Below the pieces are notes generated by a model. That model had not been told where the DNA came from. It was given only the letters and a program-made list of their open reading frames with translations, and ran no database searches. A stretch of 64,000 bases of DNA. Origin: Fictibacillus arsenicus (GTDB lineage Bacteria; Bacillota; Bacilli; Bacillales; Fictibacillaceae). Numbering within the stretch: the first letter of the stretch is position 1; every line of letters begins with the position of its first letter. Made by a program: the position numbers and the translations under genes. Shown here one piece after another: positions 33,083 to 42,395 of the stretch. Location: NCBI RefSeq assembly GCF_001642935.1, contig NZ_CP016761.1, forward strand, positions 3,162,001-3,226,000. The letters run 5' to 3'.

Positions 33083-33164
33083 ATCCCACGTTAAATGGAA
33101 TAATCCCACGCTTAGCAACAATAATCCCTTGCTTAATTTCAATAATCCCACGTTAAAAACAATA
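33083..33164. repeat. 20-21-bp tandem array (four units), locus T2
   Basis: AATCCC(A/T) units start at 33083, 33103, 33123 and 33144. Same AATCCC(A)CG head as T1 and T3, with divergent tails. Intergenic, downstream of two convergent genes. Confidence 0.7.
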
Positions 33165-33207
33165 TAACCAGGAGTCGACAAACCTCGACATATTGAGGTT
33201 CATTCCC

Positions 33208-33750
33208 CTACATCTTCTCAAACAAGTAAAGCTTCGCGTTTTCAGGCCGTCCAAGTTTTGGTCCTTTAAATCCGCGGCGGATCAGTTCTTTCCTCATAAA
33301 CATCATAAGTGCACCATGGCTCACGATTAACGCATTTTCCTTACTCTCTTCTAAAATCCGATCAACGATTTTAGAAACACGCATTTCCACATCTGTCCTG
33401 CGTTCCAGCTGGGATTTGTGGTTAAAGAACCAAGCCGCTCGGATGCACAACGGATAAAGAATCATCGGGATTTTAATGTCCCGCTTAAAGAAAGGATATA
33501 CTGCAATTTCCCGAAGATCATCAGTCCTAATCAGTTCGCCGTTATAGATTTTTTCTGCTGTAATCCCTGCTCGCCGAACGGTACTCACATAGCATTTCCG
33601 CCACTCAATCCCGCCTAAATCCACTTCCGATTCTTCCACATCAGATTCTTCATATTCCTTCATCCACTGATCAAATTCTGAAGGGGTGATCCATTTCTCT
33701 GTTGGATATCCCCTTGTTACTTTAAAATGCCTGACCAACCCGATTTTCAT
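33208..33750 (-). CDS. Histidine phosphatase family protein
   Basis: 180 residues from ATG 33750 (MKIGLVRH). Phosphoglycerate-mutase-like fold: catalytic His in GLVRHFKV at the N-terminus and the second His in IVSHGALMMFM. Substrate unknown. The partner arginine seems present (STVRRAGITAE). Transcribed behind the SRPBCC gene with a 6-base gap, so probably the same unit. Confidence 0.85.
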   Translation of the reverse strand: MKIGLVRHFKVTRGYPTEKWITPSEFDQWMKEYEESDVEESEVDLGGIEWRKCYVSTVRRAGITAEKIYNGELIRTDDLREIAVYPFFKRDIKIPMILYPLCIRAAWFFNHKSQLERRTDVEMRVSKIVDRILEESKENALIVSHGALMMFMRKELIRRGFKGPKLGRPENAKLYLFEKM

Positions 33751-33768
33751 TATTCCACCCACTGCTCT

Positions 33769-34239
33769 CTATCTATTATTATAGTTATTCTCCGCTATCT
33801 CTTTTAAAGCTTTAGCTCGTCTTACAAGAAAATCCGTCATATATCTTTCCAAGAAAAGTCGATCTGCTAATTTTCCAATCACGCCAAATGGCGATTTATA
33901 ATCAAAATGGTCTGTCATCACAGTTCCCTTATCTTTCACCTCGAATGTATGTGTATGTCTGAAGGAATGAAAAGCTCCTTCCACCATCACATCAACGAAT
34001 TGATATGGTCTGTCCATTTCAATAATCTTGGCAGTCAGCCGCTGTTTCACCCCTAAATGTACGGCTTCCCATGTAACTGAGTCGCCATTCTCCATCAGCC
34101 CAGACGTAACTCCTCCCAAAGCTCTTTCCTTCGTATGGGATGTGGTCACTGTGTGTATATCTACATTTCTAGCAAGGTCAAAACAAACTTCAATAGGTGC
34201 TTTTATGTATTCCTGATGCTTTATGACTGGCATTGCCAT
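33769..34239 (-). CDS. SRPBCC-family (START-like) protein
   Basis: 156 residues, a single hydrophobic-pocket domain of the polyketide-cyclase/CoxG type. Family pattern: IKAPIEVCFDLARNVD at the start, GDSVTWEAVHLGVKQRL and DHFDYKSPFGVIGKLAD later. Ligand not known. No membrane segment. Followed closely by the phosphatase-like gene. Confidence 0.8.
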   Translation of the reverse strand: MAMPVIKHQEYIKAPIEVCFDLARNVDIHTVTTSHTKERALGGVTSGLMENGDSVTWEAVHLGVKQRLTAKIIEMDRPYQFVDVMVEGAFHSFRHTHTFEVKDKGTVMTDHFDYKSPFGVIGKLADRLFLERYMTDFLVRRAKALKEIAENNYNNR

Positions 34240-34261
34240 CTCTCACTTTCAAACGATTCAA

Positions 34262-34291
34262 AACAACACCCCACAAAGTGAGGTGCTGCTC
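34262..34291 (-). terminator. Probable terminator downstream of the 34302 gene
   Basis: CAGCACCTCA/TGGGGTGTTG stem then TTTT on the minus strand. Confidence 0.6.
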
Positions 34292-34301
34292 ATTTTATAC
34301 T

Positions 34302-34610
34302 TTAGTTATTCCACGCATAAAATGAAATTCCTTCACTCATATGATCTTTGAAGAAGACGATGAGGTCTGGCAGTGTAAAATAGTTGCGATAATCCTCATT
34401 TACACCGAAAACGTCTTTTACGTAAACGATGCCCAGCTGATCTTTTTCTTCAAACAAAATGAGCCCGTATCCATCTCTCATTGTAAAAATGACCGGACAG
34501 CCAAGCTCCAAACTATACGTGAACTGCTCTCGATTTTCGATTGGTATTAATGACTCCTGCGTATAAAGCGGTCCTAAAAACCACTGCTTCACTTTATCTT
34601 TTATACCCAT
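34302..34610 (-). CDS. Small protein of unknown function
   Basis: 102 residues from ATG 34610 (MGIKDKVKQWF); the upstream in-frame GTG lies inside the SD GGGGTG. Acidic and aromatic, no signal or membrane helix. Not recognised. It has its own terminator and sits between an acetyltransferase and the SRPBCC gene. Confidence 0.6.
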   Translation of the reverse strand: MGIKDKVKQWFLGPLYTQESLIPIENREQFTYSLELGCPVIFTMRDGYGLILFEEKDQLGIVYVKDVFGVNEDYRNYFTLPDLIVFFKDHMSEGISFYAWNN

Positions 34611-34666
34611 GTCATTCACCCCGCTTAATTCATCATATGCGGGTGTTGTTGAATGTTACATCTGGT

Positions 34667-35113
34667 TTACTCAACCAAATTTTTTTCTAAAATAATTTTA
34701 TGTAATCCTTTTTCGTTCGTGTATGTACTAATGATATCAAACCCTGATTTGATATTTAAGATCAGCATGCTTCTCCACTTATTCATGGTTTTCGTTTGAA
34801 CAAATCGATATCCATTTTCCTTTAAATACTGATGCTGCTGTTCCATTAGTTTTGAAGCGACACCATGACCTCTAAAACGAGTGTCCACTCCGCCAAGCCA
34901 GCTATAAAACTTTCTTTTATCGAGTTCATAGCCAATCTTATAGCCGATGACTTGGCTATCGTTCAATGCAACGTTTACTAATAGTTGAGGCTTAATTTCC
35001 ATCTTTTTAACTAAATCATCTGATTCTCCAAATATACGTTTATGCAAATCTATAATTTCCTCTAAAATAGACCCTTCTGGCATTGAATTAAAGAAGATGT
35101 ACTTAATCTCCAT
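34667..35113 (-). CDS. GNAT-family N-acetyltransferase
   Basis: 148 residues from ATG 35113 (MEIKYIFFNS), with GAAGGGG eight bases upstream. Acetyl-CoA site of the R-x-x-G-x-A type in RFRGHGVASKLMEQQHQ, followed by the usual GFDIISTYTN end. Acceptor unknown. Confidence 0.82.
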   Translation of the reverse strand: MEIKYIFFNSMPEGSILEEIIDLHKRIFGESDDLVKKMEIKPQLLVNVALNDSQVIGYKIGYELDKRKFYSWLGGVDTRFRGHGVASKLMEQQHQYLKENGYRFVQTKTMNKWRSMLILNIKSGFDIISTYTNEKGLHKIILEKNLVE

Positions 35114-35140
35114 GACAATAACCCCTTCCAAATAAAACAA

Positions 35141-35171
35141 AGAACCTCTCTTTAATAAGAGAGATTCCTAT
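35141..35171 (-). terminator. putP terminator
   Basis: GAATCTCTCT/AGAGAGGTTC stem and TTTGTTTTA on the minus strand, starting just after the putP stop. Confidence 0.8.
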
Positions 35172-35175
35172 TTTC

Positions 35176-36648
35176 TTATTCATTCACTAGTCTTTTAGAT
35201 TCTTCAAATTCACCCTGAATGACTTCACTTGGTTCCTTTGTCATTAGACTGACTACTACGATTGTAATCGTACACGCAATGAAACCTGGAATGATTTCAT
35301 AAACATCTGCAAATGCGGGGATCAGCTCCCACACGATAACAGTGACCGCACCAACAACGATACCAGCAAATGCAGCCCATTTCGTCATGCGTTTCCAATA
35401 TAGACTTAACAGTACGACCGGTCCGAATGCTGCTCCAAACCCTGCCCATGCATATCCAACAAGGTTTAAGATTGTTTCACTCGGGTTCAACGCTAAGACA
35501 AAAGCGATTACTGAAACAACAAGAACTGCCAAACGCCCGACAAAAACAAGTTCCTTATCAGAAGCTGAACGTTTCACGAACGCTTTGTAAAAGTCCTCTG
35601 TCAGTGCACTCGAAGTAACAAGCAACTGAGACGAGATCGTACTCATGACAGCTGCAAGGATCGCAGCCAGCAAGAAGCCCGTGATAATCGGGTGGAACAA
35701 TACATCAGATAATAAAATAAACACGGTTTCAGCATTTGACTCATCTAAAGGCGCGCTTGACTGATTGAAATAAGCGATACCAACCAAACCAGTGAACATT
35801 GCTCCAACGATCGAGAAGATCATCCACCCCATCCCGATTCGTCTAGCACTCTTCATTTCTTTTACAGAAGTAATCGCCATAAAACGAACGATAATATGAG
35901 GCTGGCCGAAGTAACCGAGGCCCCAAGCAAGCAAAGAGATGATGCCGATTAAGCTTGTCCCTGTAAATGCGTCCAATAAAGCAGGGCTTACACTTTCAAT
36001 CTCATTAAAAGTTGTATCCCAGCCGCCAACTTTTAAAATGGCTACAAATGGAACAAGTATAAGGGCAACGAACATGATTGCACCTTGAACAAAATCTGTG
36101 TAACTTACAGCTAAAAATCCGCCAAATAACGTATAAATGATAACGACACCTGCTGTAAGCAAGATTCCCCACATATAATCCAGCTTAAATGCAGTTTCAA
36201 AAAGCTGGCCTCCCGCTACCATTCCGGAAGAAGAGTAAAACGTAAAAAAGATAACAATAACTAAAGCTGAAGTGATTCTTAAAATACGGGAAGTATCTTT
36301 GAACCGATTCTCAAAATAGTCGGGAATCGTAATGGAGTTATTTGCGACCTCCGTATACGTTCTTAGTCGAGGGGCAACATACAGCCAGTTCAAATAAGCC
36401 CCCACACTCAAACCTACAACGATCCAGCCGCTGCTTAACCCTGACATATACATTGCGCCAGGCAGACCCATCAACAGCCATCCGCTCATGTCAGATGCAC
36501 CCGCACTAAGTGCTGTTACAGCTGGCCCGAGATTTCTTCCGCCAAGCATGTAATCGGTAAGGTTATCTGTCTTGCGATAAGCATACAAACCAATCAGCAG
36601 CATGCCGATCATATAAACACTGATTGAAAAAATAACACCATAATCCAT
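35176..36648 (-). CDS. putP: Sodium/proline symporter
   Basis: 490 residues from ATG 36648 (MDYGVIFSIS), AGGAGG upstream. Thirteen helices of the SSS family. Typical segments: DYMLGGRNLGPAVTALSAGASDMSGWLLMG (seen as GRNLGPAVTALSAGASDM), GGFLAVSYTDFVQG, AAVMSTISSQLLV and GFGAAFGPVVLLSLYW. Takes up proline with Na+. A good cre-like site near the start suggests CcpA control. Could serve osmoprotection (OpuE-like) rather than catabolism. Confidence 0.94.
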   Translation of the reverse strand: MDYGVIFSISVYMIGMLLIGLYAYRKTDNLTDYMLGGRNLGPAVTALSAGASDMSGWLLMGLPGAMYMSGLSSGWIVVGLSVGAYLNWLYVAPRLRTYTEVANNSITIPDYFENRFKDTSRILRITSALVIVIFFTFYSSSGMVAGGQLFETAFKLDYMWGILLTAGVVIIYTLFGGFLAVSYTDFVQGAIMFVALILVPFVAILKVGGWDTTFNEIESVSPALLDAFTGTSLIGIISLLAWGLGYFGQPHIIVRFMAITSVKEMKSARRIGMGWMIFSIVGAMFTGLVGIAYFNQSSAPLDESNAETVFILLSDVLFHPIITGFLLAAILAAVMSTISSQLLVTSSALTEDFYKAFVKRSASDKELVFVGRLAVLVVSVIAFVLALNPSETILNLVGYAWAGFGAAFGPVVLLSLYWKRMTKWAAFAGIVVGAVTVIVWELIPAFADVYEIIPGFIACTITIVVVSLMTKEPSEVIQGEFEESKRLVNE

Positions 36649-36678
36649 ATTCAGTTTTCCTCCTGTTCTCACATGTTG

Positions 36679-36692
36679 TTAAAACGCTTTCA
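36679..36692 (-). promoter_or_regulatory. cre-like site upstream of putP
   Basis: TGAAAGCGTTTTAA on the minus strand: 13 of 14 positions fit TGWAARCGNTWNCA. About 31 bases before the putP start codon. Confidence 0.55.
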
Positions 36693-36934
36693 ATTTTTTA
36701 AAAATTAGAAAAAGGAACATTTTTATTATAAATACATTTTTCGACAAAAGGAATATAATTTTTTTGGAAATACGCCTGCCTTGGCACTTTAGAAGAATAT
36801 GGGCGAAAAAAACATCATTTCAGAGTGGATTCACTACGAAGACGAATACAATTAGGTGGCTTGGCGGACGCCAAGCTTCAGATCACCGGTTAAAGGGGGT
36901 GTAGGAATAGTCAAATAGAGGGCTAGTTAACCAT

Positions 36935-37060
36935 AATCCTACAAATTAATCTATGAATCCACGAGATTCGGCAGTGAATCCAAAAAGTCCGGCTGTGAAT
37001 CCAAAAATTTTGGTGTTGAATCCAAAAGTTTTAGCTGTTTATCCACGAGTCTACAATCCT
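36935..37060. repeat. 21-bp tandem array (six units), locus T3
   Basis: AATCC units at 36935, 36956, 36977, 36998, 37019 and a TATCC unit at 37040, all exactly 21 apart (for example AATCCAAAAAGTCCGGCTGTG). More diverged than T1. The rest of the 528-base putP-37177 gap (36693-36934) shows only one small hairpin, GCTTGGCGGACGCCAAGC. Confidence 0.75.
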
Positions 37061-37118
37061 CGACTAATCTCGCGCCTCCCGCTTGATATTCGCTGCTACC
37101 CACCCTCTTACAGACAAC

Positions 37119-37164
37119 AAAAAAACTGACACCCGGTTCATAAGGCGTTTGGGCGCCAGTTTTC
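37119..37164 (-). terminator. Terminator after the 37177 gene
   Basis: AAAACTGGCGCCC ... GGGTGTCAGTTTTTTT on the minus strand. Confidence 0.8.
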
Positions 37165-37176
37165 GCAAGAATTCTA

Positions 37177-37767
37177 TTATAGCTTTTTGCGTCTTATACG
37201 TTTCACTTTTACGAATTGATTCGTAAACTGATCCAGTTCTTGATCGCGGTAGATGTAGAAGAAACGATGATGATGGCCATCCTTCATCTCAGTGAGTTCA
37301 CAGTTCATGTAGTGATCCATCTCCTGTCTGGTCAGCTCAACTGAATACAGCTTGCCGTGACTCGGAATATCAAGTTGGATCTCGTTTAAAAAATGGAGTT
37401 CTTTAAATAAATAAATAGAAGTATCAAGGAGAAATTCACAGATTAAATCTTCTGAACCAAAGTAGTGTTGAAAATGTTCGCGTGTAAGCGAAGTATGGGG
37501 TACGTAACGCTTGCAGGTAGAATAATCGCCGTAAAAAACCAGCTTTGCACGTGTGCTTTGAAGTTCATAATACTTAACGAGGCCGCTGCCTTTCATTTTT
37601 GAAACAGCCGTGCGGAAACGGTACGTATCACGGGCTGCTAATTGTTCGGCCTTGTTTTCTGGATGTGCTGCTTTCGGTGCATGCTGAGACTGGCAGTTAT
37701 CTTCTACTAGGTGTCCAATCTTAAATGAATTCTTCATATAAACGATCGAAAATGATTTCCTTCTCAT
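37177..37767 (-). CDS. Protein of unknown function downstream of yvoF
   Basis: 196 residues, soluble, rich in aromatic and His residues (DGHHHRFFYIYRD), basic C-terminus KVKRIRRKKL. Not recognised and no catalytic motif evident. ATG 37767 follows GGAGG by eight bases. It lies 87 bases after yvoF and may be read from the hprK operon. Confidence 0.7.
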   Translation of the reverse strand: MRRKSFSIVYMKNSFKIGHLVEDNCQSQHAPKAAHPENKAEQLAARDTYRFRTAVSKMKGSGLVKYYELQSTRAKLVFYGDYSTCKRYVPHTSLTREHFQHYFGSEDLICEFLLDTSIYLFKELHFLNEIQLDIPSHGKLYSVELTRQEMDHYMNCELTEMKDGHHHRFFYIYRDQELDQFTNQFVKVKRIRRKKL

Positions 37768-37854
37768 AGTATGCGCCTCCAGCTTTCGCTTTTTTGCCTG
37801 ATTTAAGTATACGACGAAATTTCAGAAAACCCAAGAGGGGAACATCCGACAAAT

Positions 37855-38370
37855 TTAGATGTTTTCCGCTTCCCTCTTGGATCGCTCTTCTTTTGTATAA
37901 ATCACTTGCATCGGATTGCCTCCGACAAATGAACCTTCAGGGACGCTTTTATGAACGAGCGTACCGGCCGATACAATCGCCCCGTCACCGATCGTAACAC
38001 CTGGAAGGATTGTTGAATTAGCCCCGATCATCACTTCGTCCCCGATGATCACATCACCGAGGCGATATTCTTTTATTAAATATTCATGAGCAAGAATCGT
38101 TGTATTATAGCCGATCACGCAGTTCTTCCCGACCGTAATCCGCTCAGGGTACATGATGTCCGGCATCACCATTAAGGCAAAAGCTGTTCCCTCACCGACT
38201 TTCATTCTTAAAAATGTGCGGTACAGCCAATTTTTCATCGGCAAAAAGGGGGTGTATCTAGCGGCTTGAATGGCAACAAAATTTTTCACGACTTTCCAAA
38301 ATGGAACCGTATCATATACCTGATATAACGAGTTCCTGCCTTTTACAGGATAACGCTCTGTATCACGCAC
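37855..38370 (-). CDS. yvoF: Acyltransferase with left-handed beta-helix (YvoF)
   Basis: 171 residues. Hexapeptide repeats (VGKNCVIGYNTTILA, IGDEVMIGANSTILPGVTIGDGAIVSAG in pieces) identify a bacterial-transferase O-acetyltransferase. Acceptor unknown. Starts right at the ppaX stop, as in the B. subtilis hprK-lgt-yvoD-ppaX-yvoF operon. Confidence 0.88.
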   Translation of the reverse strand: MRDTERYPVKGRNSLYQVYDTVPFWKVVKNFVAIQAARYTPFLPMKNWLYRTFLRMKVGEGTAFALMVMPDIMYPERITVGKNCVIGYNTTILAHEYLIKEYRLGDVIIGDEVMIGANSTILPGVTIGDGAIVSAGTLVHKSVPEGSFVGGNPMQVIYTKEERSKREAENI

Positions 38371-39012
38371 TTATCTCTCTCCTAAAACATCCAGCAAATC
38401 CGTCATTTCATTCAGCATGTAATCGGGATTAAACTGCTGCAAATAATCATTGCCTCGAATGGTCCACGAAACGCCTGCAGTCTGTGTGCCGGCATTCTGG
38501 CCAGCAAGAATGTCATACTTGCTGTCTCCTACCATGATTGCTCGTTCTGGAGTGGACTGAAGCAATGCTAACGCTTTTTGAACCGGCTCTGGATCAGGTT
38601 TCGCTTTTTCGACATCATCCAACGTTACAACAGTTTGAAAGAATTTATCGAGGCCGGTAAGCTTAAGTCCCATCTTGACGGTGTTTCTCATTTTAGTTGT
38701 TACAATGCCCAATTTGTAGCCTTTTTTATACAATTCTTCTACTGTTTCAAAAACTCCTTTAAACTCCGTTACAAGTTCATCATGATGTGCGATGTTATGC
38801 TCTCTGTAGGTTTGAACGAGATCCTGAACACGTTCCTTATCAAACAGTTCCATTGTTTCGATAAGCGGCGTACCCATCAATGGCAGAATATGCTCACGAT
38901 TGTACTGTTCAGGAAAATATTTATCGAGTGTATACAGAAATGAAGCGATGATCAGCTCATTCGTGTTGATCAGCGTTCCGTCCAGATCAAATAGTATGGT
39001 GTCTCGTTTCAT
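38371..39012 (-). CDS. ppaX: Pyrophosphatase PpaX (HAD superfamily)
   Basis: 213 residues. HAD motif I FDLDGTLINT, motif II VTTK and motif III/IV GDSKYDILAGQNAG. In B. subtilis it hydrolyses the pyrophosphate made when HprK dephosphorylates HPr-Ser-P by phosphorolysis; co-occurrence with hprK supports this. Overlaps yvoD by 26 bases. Confidence 0.95.
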   Translation of the reverse strand: MKRDTILFDLDGTLINTNELIIASFLYTLDKYFPEQYNREHILPLMGTPLIETMELFDKERVQDLVQTYREHNIAHHDELVTEFKGVFETVEELYKKGYKLGIVTTKMRNTVKMGLKLTGLDKFFQTVVTLDDVEKAKPDPEPVQKALALLQSTPERAIMVGDSKYDILAGQNAGTQTAGVSWTIRGNDYLQQFNPDYMLNEMTDLLDVLGER

Positions 39013-39961
39013 GTTGCAGTTCCTCTTTTCTTAAACTATTTTTCCGCTCTAGCTTGTTCCAAATATATGCTACGAGAATGGTAAGAACAACAGCTGTTAC
39101 AACCCTGATAATCAGAAGTGGTAACACTGGGATACCAAGCGGAACAAAAACCAACGTATCCTCAACAACAGCATGACAGCTTACGAGAAAGATAAAAGCG
39201 AGATAAAGGTCTTTTTTTGATACCCCATCTTCTTTCGCCGCCTGCATCATCACGCCTGCGCCATAAGCAAGACCGATCGTAAGCCCTGCCGCCATAGTCA
39301 TGGACGTGTTTTCTTTCATACCTAAAAGTTTCATAGCGGGCGCCATCCAGTTAGAAAACCGGTTCAGCCAGCCTTTGTCCTTCAGATACAGATATTGCAT
39401 GACAATCATTAGCGGAATAACGATAAGAGCTAATTGAAGAATGCCAAGTGACGCTTTTTCAAGAGCGGTTAAGGTGATTTCACCCCATCCGTTCGGTGCA
39501 GCTTCAGGCTTTGAGATAAAACCATACTGAGCCTTTTCAGTTCCGCCATCCCAAAAAAGATTGATCATAAATGCGGAAAATAGAGCCAAACCGACTCTGA
39601 CTAGCAGGATCACCCATAACTTAATGCCAACACTCGCTGCAACACCTGATTCGATAAATAGGTTATGAGAGAACGAGAGCATGACAGCCAGGATAAAAAC
39701 ATCCTGAACCGTTAATGTATCAAGAGTCAAAATTCCCCCGATACCAGCATAGAGATTAAGAAAATTCCCGAGTACGAGCGGGATAGCCGCTTCACCAGGC
39801 AGTCCGATCCATTTCATCGCTGGTGCGATTGCTGAAATGAGCCAATCCAGCACAGGTGTATGGCTTAATAGTGTAATGATCAATGTTACGGGGAATATGA
39901 TTTTCCCAAGCGTCCAAGTGGTTTTCAATCCTGCAAGTGTGCCTTTTTTTAACGTCTCCAC
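38987..39961 (-). CDS. yvoD: Nucleoside-recognition (Gate) domain membrane protein (YvoD)
   Basis: 324 residues, about eight membrane helices. Related to spore-maturation-type Gate proteins: GNFLNLYAGIGGILTL, GLAYGAGVMMQAAKEDG and VSCHAVVEDTLVFVPLG. Transport function suspected but not shown. Operon position between lgt and ppaX matches B. subtilis. Confidence 0.85.
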   Translation of the reverse strand: METLKKGTLAGLKTTWTLGKIIFPVTLIITLLSHTPVLDWLISAIAPAMKWIGLPGEAAIPLVLGNFLNLYAGIGGILTLDTLTVQDVFILAVMLSFSHNLFIESGVAASVGIKLWVILLVRVGLALFSAFMINLFWDGGTEKAQYGFISKPEAAPNGWGEITLTALEKASLGILQLALIVIPLMIVMQYLYLKDKGWLNRFSNWMAPAMKLLGMKENTSMTMAAGLTIGLAYGAGVMMQAAKEDGVSKKDLYLAFIFLVSCHAVVEDTLVFVPLGIPVLPLLIIRVVTAVVLTILVAYIWNKLERKNSLRKEELQHETRHHTI

Positions 39962-39977
39962 TTTTCATTCGCCCCCC

Positions 39978-40802
39978 TTAGCTCTCCAAGTATCTTTTTT
40001 CAGCCAAACCCGCTTTTCTTCTATAGATCCAGATGATGACTGCTGCAGAAATCCAGATTAAGCTCATTACTTGAGCGATTCGAAGAGAAGTATCCCAGAC
40101 AATCAAACTGTCTGTACGCAATCCTTCCACAAAAAAACGGCCGATTGAGTACCAGATAATATAAGTTAAGAACAGTTCCCCTCTATGAAGGTTTGCTCTG
40201 CGTAAATAAAGAAGAATAATGACACCCGCGAAGCTCCAAAGAGATTCATATAAAAATGTTGGGTGATAATAGGTTCCATCAATATACATCTGATTGATGA
40301 TAAAGTCAGGCAGCATCAATGACTCCAGGAAATCTCTTGTAACAGGTCCACCGTGAGCCTCCTGGTTCATAAAATTGCCCCAGCGGCCGATCGCTTGACC
40401 AAGTAAAATACTAGGTGCCGCAATATCAACAAGCTTCCAAAACGAGATTCCTCTTTTTTTAGAAAAAATAAGAGCTGTTAAAAAAGAACCGATCAACGCA
40501 CCATGAATAGCGATTCCGCCTTCCCATACTGCAAGGATCTTGCCCGGATTATCTTTATAAAAGTCCCATTCAAACGCAACATAATAAAGTCTTGCACAAA
40601 GAATCGCAACAGGAACAGCAATCATAACCACATCTACAAAGGTGTCCTTTGCAAGTCCCCGGCGCTCAGATTCTCTAACGACGAGCCATAGACCGAGCAT
40701 CGCACCTAAACCAATAATAAGACCGTACCAATAGATCGTGATAGGACCTAACTCCAGCGCTACACGGTCCAACGGCTGAATCGTTTGTTCCACATTCTCC
40801 AC
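39978..40802 (-). CDS. lgt: Prolipoprotein diacylglyceryl transferase
   Basis: 274 residues, polytopic membrane enzyme. Attaches diacylglycerol from phosphatidylglycerol to the lipobox cysteine, the first step of lipoprotein maturation (substrates include the BtuF-like lipoprotein here). Lgt signature [13 protein letters not shown] with the essential Arg and Asn is intact, as are the HGALIG and GRFFVEGLR segments. Starts 13 bases after hprK. Confidence 0.97.
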   Translation of the reverse strand: MENVEQTIQPLDRVALELGPITIYWYGLIIGLGAMLGLWLVVRESERRGLAKDTFVDVVMIAVPVAILCARLYYVAFEWDFYKDNPGKILAVWEGGIAIHGALIGSFLTALIFSKKRGISFWKLVDIAAPSILLGQAIGRWGNFMNQEAHGGPVTRDFLESLMLPDFIINQMYIDGTYYHPTFLYESLWSFAGVIILLYLRRANLHRGELFLTYIIWYSIGRFFVEGLRTDSLIVWDTSLRIAQVMSLIWISAAVIIWIYRRKAGLAEKRYLES

Positions 40803-40815
40803 TTCCTTTTAGTTC

Positions 40816-41751
40816 TTATAGATCGTCATCGTCTCCAGCTTCGATTACATCTGTCAGCCTCTCGGAAAATTGCTGCGCAGCGTTCATACCCATTCGCTTC
40901 AATCGGAAGTTCATGGCTGCTACCTCAATGATTACAGCTAAGTTTCGTCCAGGACGAACAGGGATCGTCAAAATTGGTATCTCTGTATCGATGATTTTCG
41001 TTGTTTCCTCTTCCAATCCTAGTCGGTCATACACCTTTTTAGAATCCCAAGCTTCAAGATTCATAACAATTGAGATCTTTTTATAGTTGCGGATCGCTCC
41101 AGCACCAAATAGTGTCATCACATTGATGATTCCAAGACCTCTGATTTCTAAAAGATGCTGAATCAGTTCAGGTGCGCTCCCAATCAGCGTATCTTCATCT
41201 TCCTGACGGATTTCAACAGAATCATCGGCAACGAGTCTGTGACCGCGCTTTACGAGTTCAAGCGCCGTTTCACTCTTACCAACTCCTGAGTTACCGGTAA
41301 TGAGCACACCAATACCATATATATCGACAAGCACACCATGCTTCGCAGTCGTTGGTGCAAGGCGGCTCTCAAGAAAGTTCGTGATCCTGCTCGAAAGACG
41401 TGTTGTCGTAACAGGTGAGCGCATGATCGGCACACCTGTTTTGTGTGAAGCCTTCAGCAGCTCTTTTGGCACCTCGATATCTCGTGAAACGATGATTCCA
41501 GGAGTTTCATCTGTACAAAGCAGGCTCAATCTTTCCATGCGTGTTTCAGGATCCAGCTCAGAAATGAACGACAGCTCCGTTTTTCCTAATAACTGAAGTC
41601 GCTCTCCCGGATAAAATGTAAAATACCCAGCCATCTCAAGACCAGGGCGTGAAATATCGCTCGTACGAATCGTGCGGTGAATGCCTTCCTCACCGCTGAC
41701 AAGCTCCAGTTGAAACTTATTGATTAATTCATGAATATGTACCTTCGCCAT
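40816..41751 (-). CDS. hprK: HPr kinase/phosphorylase
   Basis: 311 residues from ATG 41751 ([10 protein letters not shown]), AAGGAGG upstream. N-terminal domain, then the catalytic domain with His138 (KHGVLVD), P-loop GNSGVGKS at 153-160 and the HRLVADD and EIRGLGI signature segments. Phosphorylates Ser46 of HPr and Crh (encoded at 16541-16798) and so drives catabolite repression. First gene of the hprK-lgt-yvoD-ppaX-yvoF operon. Confidence 0.98.
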   Translation of the reverse strand: MAKVHIHELINKFQLELVSGEEGIHRTIRTSDISRPGLEMAGYFTFYPGERLQLLGKTELSFISELDPETRMERLSLLCTDETPGIIVSRDIEVPKELLKASHKTGVPIMRSPVTTTRLSSRITNFLESRLAPTTAKHGVLVDIYGIGVLITGNSGVGKSETALELVKRGHRLVADDSVEIRQEDEDTLIGSAPELIQHLLEIRGLGIINVMTLFGAGAIRNYKKISIVMNLEAWDSKKVYDRLGLEEETTKIIDTEIPILTIPVRPGRNLAVIIEVAAMNFRLKRMGMNAAQQFSERLTDVIEAGDDDDL

Positions 41752-41804
41752 AGGGTCCTCCTTGACATTTTCCAATGATTCTATTGTATCACTTCACAAC
41801 CGTA

Positions 41805-42332
41805 TTAACCAAAAGGTAGGTTTGAATTTAATGAGTCAGATGTCCACGCATAAACATTCACAGGGATCGCGTTGAATGTCGTGTTTTTCTCATGTGCCAT
41901 GCCAAGCTTAAGCGCAACACTGATAGACCGTTCATTTTGCTTCTGAATCAGGCAGATTAGTCGCTTTAATCCGAGTTTTTGGCATGCGTATTGTTTAAAA
42001 AAGACAGCCGCTTCTGTCGCATATCCGTTTCCCCAATATTCCTTAGCGATCCAATAACCGATTTCGAATTCTTTCTTGCCGTCTACTGCTTGCTGAACAA
42101 CACCAGCATGACCAATCGGATGCTCGGTTTCTTTATGTAGTATGAGATATAGTCCTCTGCCGTCCCGGTAGCCCGGGAGAAGCCATTCCCGGAAACTTTT
42201 TCGAGCTTCTTCCGGAGAACGTGTTACACCTTTTCCGATGTATCGAACGACTGCGGGGTCTGCCCAAAGCGAGGAGAAAAAAGAGAAATCTTCACTTGTA
42301 TATGGTCTAAATTGTAGCCGTTCCGTTTCCAT
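41805..42332 (-). CDS. GNAT-family acetyltransferase (RimJ/RimL type)
   Basis: 175 residues. TERLQFRPYTSEDF start and the acetyl-CoA-binding stretch GYWIAKEYWGNGYATEAAVFF are typical of ribosomal-protein-alanine-acetyltransferase-like enzymes; NERSISVALKLGM completes the pattern. Acceptor unknown. Confidence 0.88.
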   Translation of the reverse strand: METERLQFRPYTSEDFSFFSSLWADPAVVRYIGKGVTRSPEEARKSFREWLLPGYRDGRGLYLILHKETEHPIGHAGVVQQAVDGKKEFEIGYWIAKEYWGNGYATEAAVFFKQYACQKLGLKRLICLIQKQNERSISVALKLGMAHEKNTTFNAIPVNVYAWTSDSLNSNLPFG

Positions 42333-42346
42333 ATTTAATTTCTCCT

Positions 42347-42385
42347 TTAAAAATAAAGACCGTTTGAATGATTCAAACAGTCCCT
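42347..42385 (-). terminator. Terminator after the S4-domain gene
   Basis: GACTGTTTGAAT/ATTCAAACGGTC stem then TTTATTTTT on the minus strand. Confidence 0.85.
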
Positions 42386-42395
42386 GTTTTATTGT

